Below are positions 58,612 through 64,000 of a DNA stretch of 64,000 nucleotides, in pieces. Positions within the stretch are counted from its first letter, which is position 1. The number at the start of each line of letters is the position of its first letter. Under the pieces are notes generated by a model, which saw only the letters and a program-made list of their open reading frames with translations, did not search any database and had not been told where the DNA came from. The position numbers were made by a program, and so were the translations under genes. The DNA lies in assembly GCA_001931905.2 (NCBI GenBank), contig MSJI02000650.1, forward strand, positions 44,851 through 108,850, written 5' to 3'. The DNA is from Cladosporium sp. IMV 00045. Lineage: Eukaryota > Ascomycota > Dothideomycetes > Cladosporiales > Cladosporiaceae.

Positions 58612-59869
58612 CGACGGGAAGTGGATAAGAAAAGAGAGCACAAAACCTCCTAGCCAGAAGCACGCAGGCAAGCAAAGCAGAGCAAGCAAGGACTGTGAAT
58701 GGGGCAATGGAGCGCCGCCGACGATGACGGATGGTGTGGGCAAAAATAGCCCAGGGAAACACGCGTCTGCAAAAGGGCCCAGAGTCCAGAACCGAGAAGA
58801 CCGGCGAAAGACCAGCGAGACCTGGCCGGCGTCTGTCAAAAAACCGTTGCAATGGGTTTAGCCGCGCGGAACGGGCGCTCTTTAGCTTGCAGTTGACTCC
58901 AGGGAGATCGTCGTCGTATTTGGTGGGGATGGATGTGGGATGTGTGCGTGAGGATCGGGGATTTTCGACTTGGGTGAGGCGTGGAGTTAATAACGTGAAA
59001 AGCCTCCCCTTCTGCCCTCTTCTTGAATGAATTGAAATGAACGAGCAGGGCTGAGCAGGGGAGAAAATGATGTGCTATCTCGTTTCGCATAAGGAGGAAA
59101 TGTGCACGAGAGTCGAGGCTCGTGCTGAGCCACACCCGTTTCATGACTGGCTCTCGGAAGGCGGCAGTGGAACATTCGAAACGGCCATTTGTCCGCGGGG
59201 AAGACACTGGCGAGGCTTGCGAGACTTGCACAAGTAACACGACACCCCGGCCCGAGCGAGTAATGAAACATTATCGTCGTCTTGTCACTTCGGTACGAAG
59301 TACTTATGACAGGGAACCTCCAACCTAGGCGAATCGCCCGATAGCTGTGTGAATTGCTGTCACAGGAAGTACTGTCTGGAATTCTCCTTGGAAATTACCA
59401 CCAGCTTTCTCTGAAATGAGGTTCCCAACATCGTAATTGAAAGCTCACAGTACCTATCAGAGCCACAGCCATCAACGATCAGCCAGTAAAACAACATAAA
59501 TATAGACAGCTTTGACATTCCCTGGCCAGTCTAAACAGGCTCTTCGAGACTATCTGAAGATCAATGCGAGTGCTAACCCGCAACCCTACATGTCCATGAT
59601 AACATCTCGCATGCATCTCTTTGACTTTACATGTAGCCTCTCCACACTCGCCAGCGATCAAACAAAATCCCATCGATCGATGACTCTAGATGGGGGGCCT
59701 CGTATAGAGCTGCTTCCCTTAAATCGATCGCAAGCAATGCAGCAGCTAGGTGCCCAAGAGAGTTTGCAGCCAGAACTCAGGCTAGCTTGACGCATGTTCG
59801 CCTACCTCGCGCATATGATCAGACCGAGGGGTGTCAGGTTCAGAGATCAGGATGCAAACTCAGGCCAAG

Positions 59870-60145
59870 ACCGACCTCTTATTAGGATCTGAGCTATTTT
59901 CAAAAATCTGTGACCTATCCTGATTAAACGCGTGCTCTTCAAAGTATATATAGTTAAAAAAAACAATCAGGATATAGAGTGTGATCCTAACGGCGCCTTA
60001 TTATATACATATGTACGTTGCCTGGATGCCTGGACACTCTGGATTTTTACCTGATCCTGACAGGAAAGGAGCAGGATGACATCCTGACGCCTACTTTCAT
60101 TACCTAGGCTTCCGAATGTACCTTGGTTGCCTGATCCTGATTCCC
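59870..60145. repeat. AT-rich segment with short inverted and direct repeats
   Basis: TATCCTGATT (59916-59925) and its exact reverse complement AATCAGGATA (59965-59974) frame a TATATA-containing stretch. CCTGATCCTGA recurs at about 60050 and 60130, with further CAGGAT/ATCCTG strings between. This may be a remnant of a small mobile element; no coding capacity is seen. Confidence 0.4.
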
Positions 60146-60661
60146 AAGAGTACGCAGTCTGACGAGTCTTGTGGGAATGTCACGGTGTAGCGTTGTGATT
60201 CTACCGGGCTGGAATATATATGTACCTCACCATTCCATCGCCAGTCTACGCGCAATTGACTTTCGAACAGCAATTTTTCTGAGTTTTCCGCATCAGCAAG
60301 ATTCATCCAAAATTCACTTAGATATGTGCAGATACTCAATTCAGACACAAGCAAGAACAGCAAAACTTCACAGCTCTTCCTGCAAATCTCGTCTGTGACC
60401 CTTCGCCTTTGTTTATTCTAGGGCGGTGTCGACTTGACTTCTCGGTAGCACTATCACGTCGATACCAGGTCAACTTGCAATATTAGATAGAGGCTGGAGA
60501 AGATCAAGGTACAAAGAACTGGTACGCAATGACCAATGGTCCTATCGTCAATTTCCATACTTTCAATACTCATAGCATCTTTCCACCTATTCCCTCTGCC
60601 CCAGCAACCCATCTCAACCCCAACCACAACCATCTCACCACCGCCGCGACACACCCCCTTC

Positions 60662-62126
60662 TCACGCCACCTTAGACCTCCCTCTCCCAAACCACCACCC
60701 ATTACACAGCAAAAACACCGGCCCAACAGTCCCCAAAGTCACCAACCCCAGCACCAACCAAAGCGCCTTCCACCCATGCCGCTCATACATGTAACCCGCC
60801 CAGATCGGACCAAAAGTATTCCCCGCGCTCCACGCCGTGTTGAAAAGTCCATACCCCTGCCCGTACGAACCATTTCTGTACTTTGGCTCAAAAGGCCTCC
60901 CCGCATCCTCCTTAGCAACCACGTGCGCGATCTCCGCCGTCAGCGGCTCCAGCGCCACAGTCGTGCCGAGACCAATACACGCGAGCAGGACCCAGAACGG
61001 CGCCTCGTCTTCTGCCGCCACGACGGTGCGGAGCAGGATGATGCACGCGCCGAGCACCAGAAGCCCGGCGACGGCGACGCTGCGGGGGCCGATGCGGTCG
61101 GCGGCGCGGCCGAAGAGGGGGCCGAGGAAGGCTGGGGCCGCGAGCACGATGTACGTGTCTGCGATGCGCGTGGGCGTCCAGTGGAAGATGGAGGCGGCGT
61201 GGATGGGAAGGGCGATTTTGAAGGCGTCCCCGATGGCGGCCATTATGAAGAGGCCCCAGAGGGTGCTGAGGAAGCGGGGGCGGTAGAGGAGGGTGATGAT
61301 TGAGGGGAGGCGGTGGGCGCGGGAGAGGAGGCGGGAGAGTTTGGAGGGGGGTTTTTCGGAGGGTGTGGTGGTGGGAGTGCGGGTTGTTGGGGGGATGCTG
61401 CTGGCGGTGGTGCTGGTGGTGTCGGTGTCGGTGTCGTGGCTGGCGGCGATGGTGATGGAAGAGTGGCGGCATGTGAGGCGCTTCTCTTGCATGAGGACGC
61501 GGAAGATGATGTCGCCGGAGATGAGGGAGAGGCACATGGCGAAGACGCCGTTCAGGCCCCATCGGTCGTAGACCATGCCGCCGAACTTGGGTCCAAGGAT
61601 TGTGCCCAGGTTCATGCCCATGCCCACATAGCCCATGAATTCTCCAATGCGTGCATGGCCGACAGTGTCGAACATGATGGCGAGAGACATGACCCATACA
61701 ATGGCAGAGCCGATGCCCTGGAAGATGCGGGCGACGTATGCAAGTTCGATGATGGGTGTTCGCCAGAGCAGGATGGTCGAACTTGTCAGCAGGACTAGAC
61801 CGACGAGGAATAGTGGACGACGGGAAGTAGAGCGGTCAAACCACCAGCCGAGGATTGCTAGGAATTGTGAGTGATGTGCTTGGAAGGTGTCGAGGAGAAT
61901 AGTTACGAGAGGCGACCAGCATGGCCACTCCGCATGTCGACAGGATGAGAGAACTCCTACGAGCCAGCTCTGCGTCTGGGACCTTGAATTGTTGCTTCAA
62001 CATGTTGGGTGCGATTGGAATGATGGATGTGAAGATGAATTGGTCCGTGAAGATTGCGTAGGAGACAACAAAGGCTATGAACCCTTTGGATGAGCGGAAT
62101 CGCATGCTGGGCATTTGTAGCTTCAT
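60662..62126 (-). CDS. MFS transporter, DHA1/vesicular-amine-transporter-like
   Basis: Exons 62126-61907 and 61857-60662 join in phase (LVAS then PILGWWFDRS) to give 471 residues. The first half has six segments with GWWFDRSTSRRPLFLVGLV after TM2 and YVARIFQGIGSAIVWVMSLA at TM4, and GYVGMGMNLGTILGPKFGGM at TM5, which is the motif C region of drug:H+ antiporters. A Thr/Ser-rich loop (residues about 225-260) links to the second half. The group exports drugs, toxins or amines at the plasma membrane. No biosynthetic cluster is visible nearby, so the substrate is unknown. Confidence 0.87.
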
Positions 62127-63913
62127 GGTGTTGGAGATGGAGCGGGTTGATGAAGTATCGTCTGGCGTTGGGTATGGTTGTTTTCTTGGTGGATTGAAGT
62201 GTTGCAATGAGCAATGATCAACCCATTTCCGCAATAAAAGGAAGAAACTCCTTCTGGTGGCTCGGGGATTTTGTCGATTGGAAGTAATGGCCGCTGCCTG
62301 GCGGTTTCCCTTGAAGTCGCCCGTCATGCACCTACCATAGGCATCCTGTCGACGAGAAGTCCTGGAGCCGAAATTGTAACATTGTCAACACGAAATCATC
62401 AGTACAGCCTTAGATACTCATCGACCTAACCTAGACCTGTTTTCTACAAGATCCGAATTCGTCATGATCCTTGAGATAAAGCTGAGTCTCTCCGTACGAA
62501 GGGTCTGTGGTCTACTTGAATCCACAGACTGTAGCGCGAGTGAAGATGATTCATAGCATGTGCCCAACAGTTGACTGCAGGTATTCTCTTCATAGGCCAA
62601 CTGGAGCGACAATCATACTTCCGAGAGCTCTGGTGACAGTGTGAAGGAGGATTCCTCTCTCTCTCTCTCTCCTCTCTCATAAGTAGTGCGGAATGCTACG
62701 TCGAACGCAACAGATGATATTTCTTGCCTGATGGCTCCAAGTTATGACCAGACGAGAGCTGATGAGCTGACTGGGAGAACCTCAGAATTCGCAAGACCAC
62801 GGCGTTGCTGGCAAGCAATGATATAGAGGCGTGGGCATCATCATGGTGAAGGCAAAGTATGTTGACATCGAGAAAAGCAATAGCGCTCAGAGCACGTGAT
62901 GTGTATGAAGTACGCGTATTGAAGAGACGGAGAGAGCGTTTGCCGCGGGAAGAGAGAAGTCCCCTCCCTAGCCCAGTCCTCTGGATCAAACTGCACACGC
63001 GCGCTCGACGCGATCGGTTGAGCAATAACTGGATCCGGAGAGGAGAGGAATGACGTTTGGTTTTGCGCGGCTTCACGAAAAGTCCGAAGACGTGGATTTT
63101 TTGATTGTGCTGAAAGCGGCCTAGTGCGCGAGATGAATGTAGATCACCGGCGAGGATGAGAGCTTGGGATGAATGTTTGTGTATGTAATCAAAAAGTGAG
63201 GAGCTGGAAGGTCATGTGATTATCACGTGCGCTTATCCCGAGCGGCTTTCAGGACGCGCCAACAGCCGCGGTGATTGCTATGCAGTGAATGCTTTGACGT
63301 GACGGAGATAAGCTTGATGCAATGCCCACGTGCATGCATAATATCAATCTCGCCTAAGGGAATAAGAAACCTCAGTGGTGAGACGGCGGTAAGTGATGAT
63401 TGCAGCGAAATGATATGAGACGCGGAGGATGACGGAGAGTCTCGGCTCGCAGAGCTGGAGCTGAGCAGAAAGTGGGAGAGGGAGAGGGAGAGAGAGGGAG
63501 AGAGGCACAGGAGCAACGGCAGCAACACCGGCCGTGCGGGTTGCCTGCTTGCTTGGTCGGTCCTCCGTCTGTCTGGGTGAGGAGACGCGACTGGGGAGCT
63601 GTTGGCCGCTGCTGGCTGCTGTTGGCTGGCTGTTGGCTGTTTCCTTCTCTGAAACCCCTCCACTTTGCTCTGATTGGTGCTACTGGGCTGCCTAGCGTGA
63701 TGAGAGATTCGATGAAGTCATACCGTTTTGCGTGCTGAGATGTGCTGTGTGGTGTTTATGCTGTGTTTACATGGAGAGGGAGTGATGGAAGCTGTTTGAA
63801 ACGACTTGAAATACACGGTATTGTGGTTGCAATAATTTAATAGATAAGTAAAACACTCAAGAGAGGCTCTCAATAATTCCCGCAATAGCAACACGCGTGT
63901 GCCGGGCTGGTGA

Positions 63914-63950
<37 letters not shown>

Positions 63951-64000
63951 GGTGGGTGTGTGTGAGTGGTGGTGGCAGGAAGGGGAGACGCGGGCGCGGG
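62127..64000. other. gene-free right end of the window with microsatellites
   Basis: No supported gene. Simple repeats are a CT run at about 62654-62670, a GA-rich tract at about 63472-63508 and a GT run at about 63918-63948. The first few hundred bases should include the DHA1 transporter promoter. Confidence 0.55.

Larger units (their letters stand above)
58199..60661. other. gene-poor stretch of 2.5 kb
   Basis: I find no supported gene between the CSC1-like start and the DHA1 transporter stop. The part next to CSC1 should hold its promoter. From about 59870 the DNA becomes AT-rich and carries repeated TCCTGAT/ATCAGGA strings. The longest frames are low-complexity or antisense-like. Confidence 0.55.

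Noticed and set aside
60536..61303. A 255-residue plus-strand frame
   Set aside because: Antisense to the DHA1-like transporter, which has clear membrane segments and MFS motifs.

Overview
The window is nuclear DNA of a filamentous ascomycete (Pezizomycotina). Genes carry short introns of about 45-100 bp with GTAAGT-like donors and CTNAY-like branch sites. Several products are typical of fungi: betaine-lipid synthase, a PA14-containing GH3 beta-glucosidase, an SRPK-type kinase and Apple/PAN surface proteins. A diploid or hybrid Dothideomycete black yeast would fit the paired, moderately diverged copies described below, but I cannot fix the species from sequence alone.

Layout. Positions 1-11734 hold the end of a complex I subunit gene, BTA1, RER1, a mitochondrial enoyl-CoA hydratase, a small unknown gene and an SR-protein kinase. 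Two 20-N gaps (11735-11754 and 32818-32837) bracket a 21 kb block here called B. Block B carries a tiny secreted peptide, an MBOAT-type acyltransferase, a very large Ser/Thr-rich Apple-domain protein, a small unknown gene, an MFS sugar transporter divergent from a GH3 beta-glucosidase, a basic/coiled-coil unknown protein and the 3' part of a CSC1-like channel gene. From 32838 the sequence resumes with a 178-bp exact copy of 11557-11734 and runs through the SRPK promoter, a CCDC174 homologue, a probable metallothionein and an ACS-type MFS transporter. It then meets a second copy of block B (block C, about 39400-57330) in the same order and orientation, followed by the complete CSC1-like gene, a gene-poor stretch and a DHA1-like MFS transporter.

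Main interpretation. Block B begins and ends at gaps, its flanks overlap exactly, and it is collinear with block C. The simplest reading is that B is the alternative haplotype or homeologue of C, placed by the scaffolder inside the SRPK promoter region. The real locus would then run from 11734 directly into 33016. The pair gives a built-in comparison. B looks intact. C has a deletion of about 3.1 kb that removes the 5' end of the Apple-domain gene, a small gene and the transporter's C-terminus. C also has a frameshift, a GT-to-GC splice-donor change and a shortened unknown gene.

Function. The transporter and beta-glucosidase share one 1.3 kb divergent promoter and lie next to a secreted Apple/CBM-like protein, which suggests a small glycan-binding, uptake and hydrolysis unit. 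Between the beta-glucosidase and the unknown coiled-coil gene lies a hairpin of up to 20 bp, conserved in both copies with one compensatory base-pair change.
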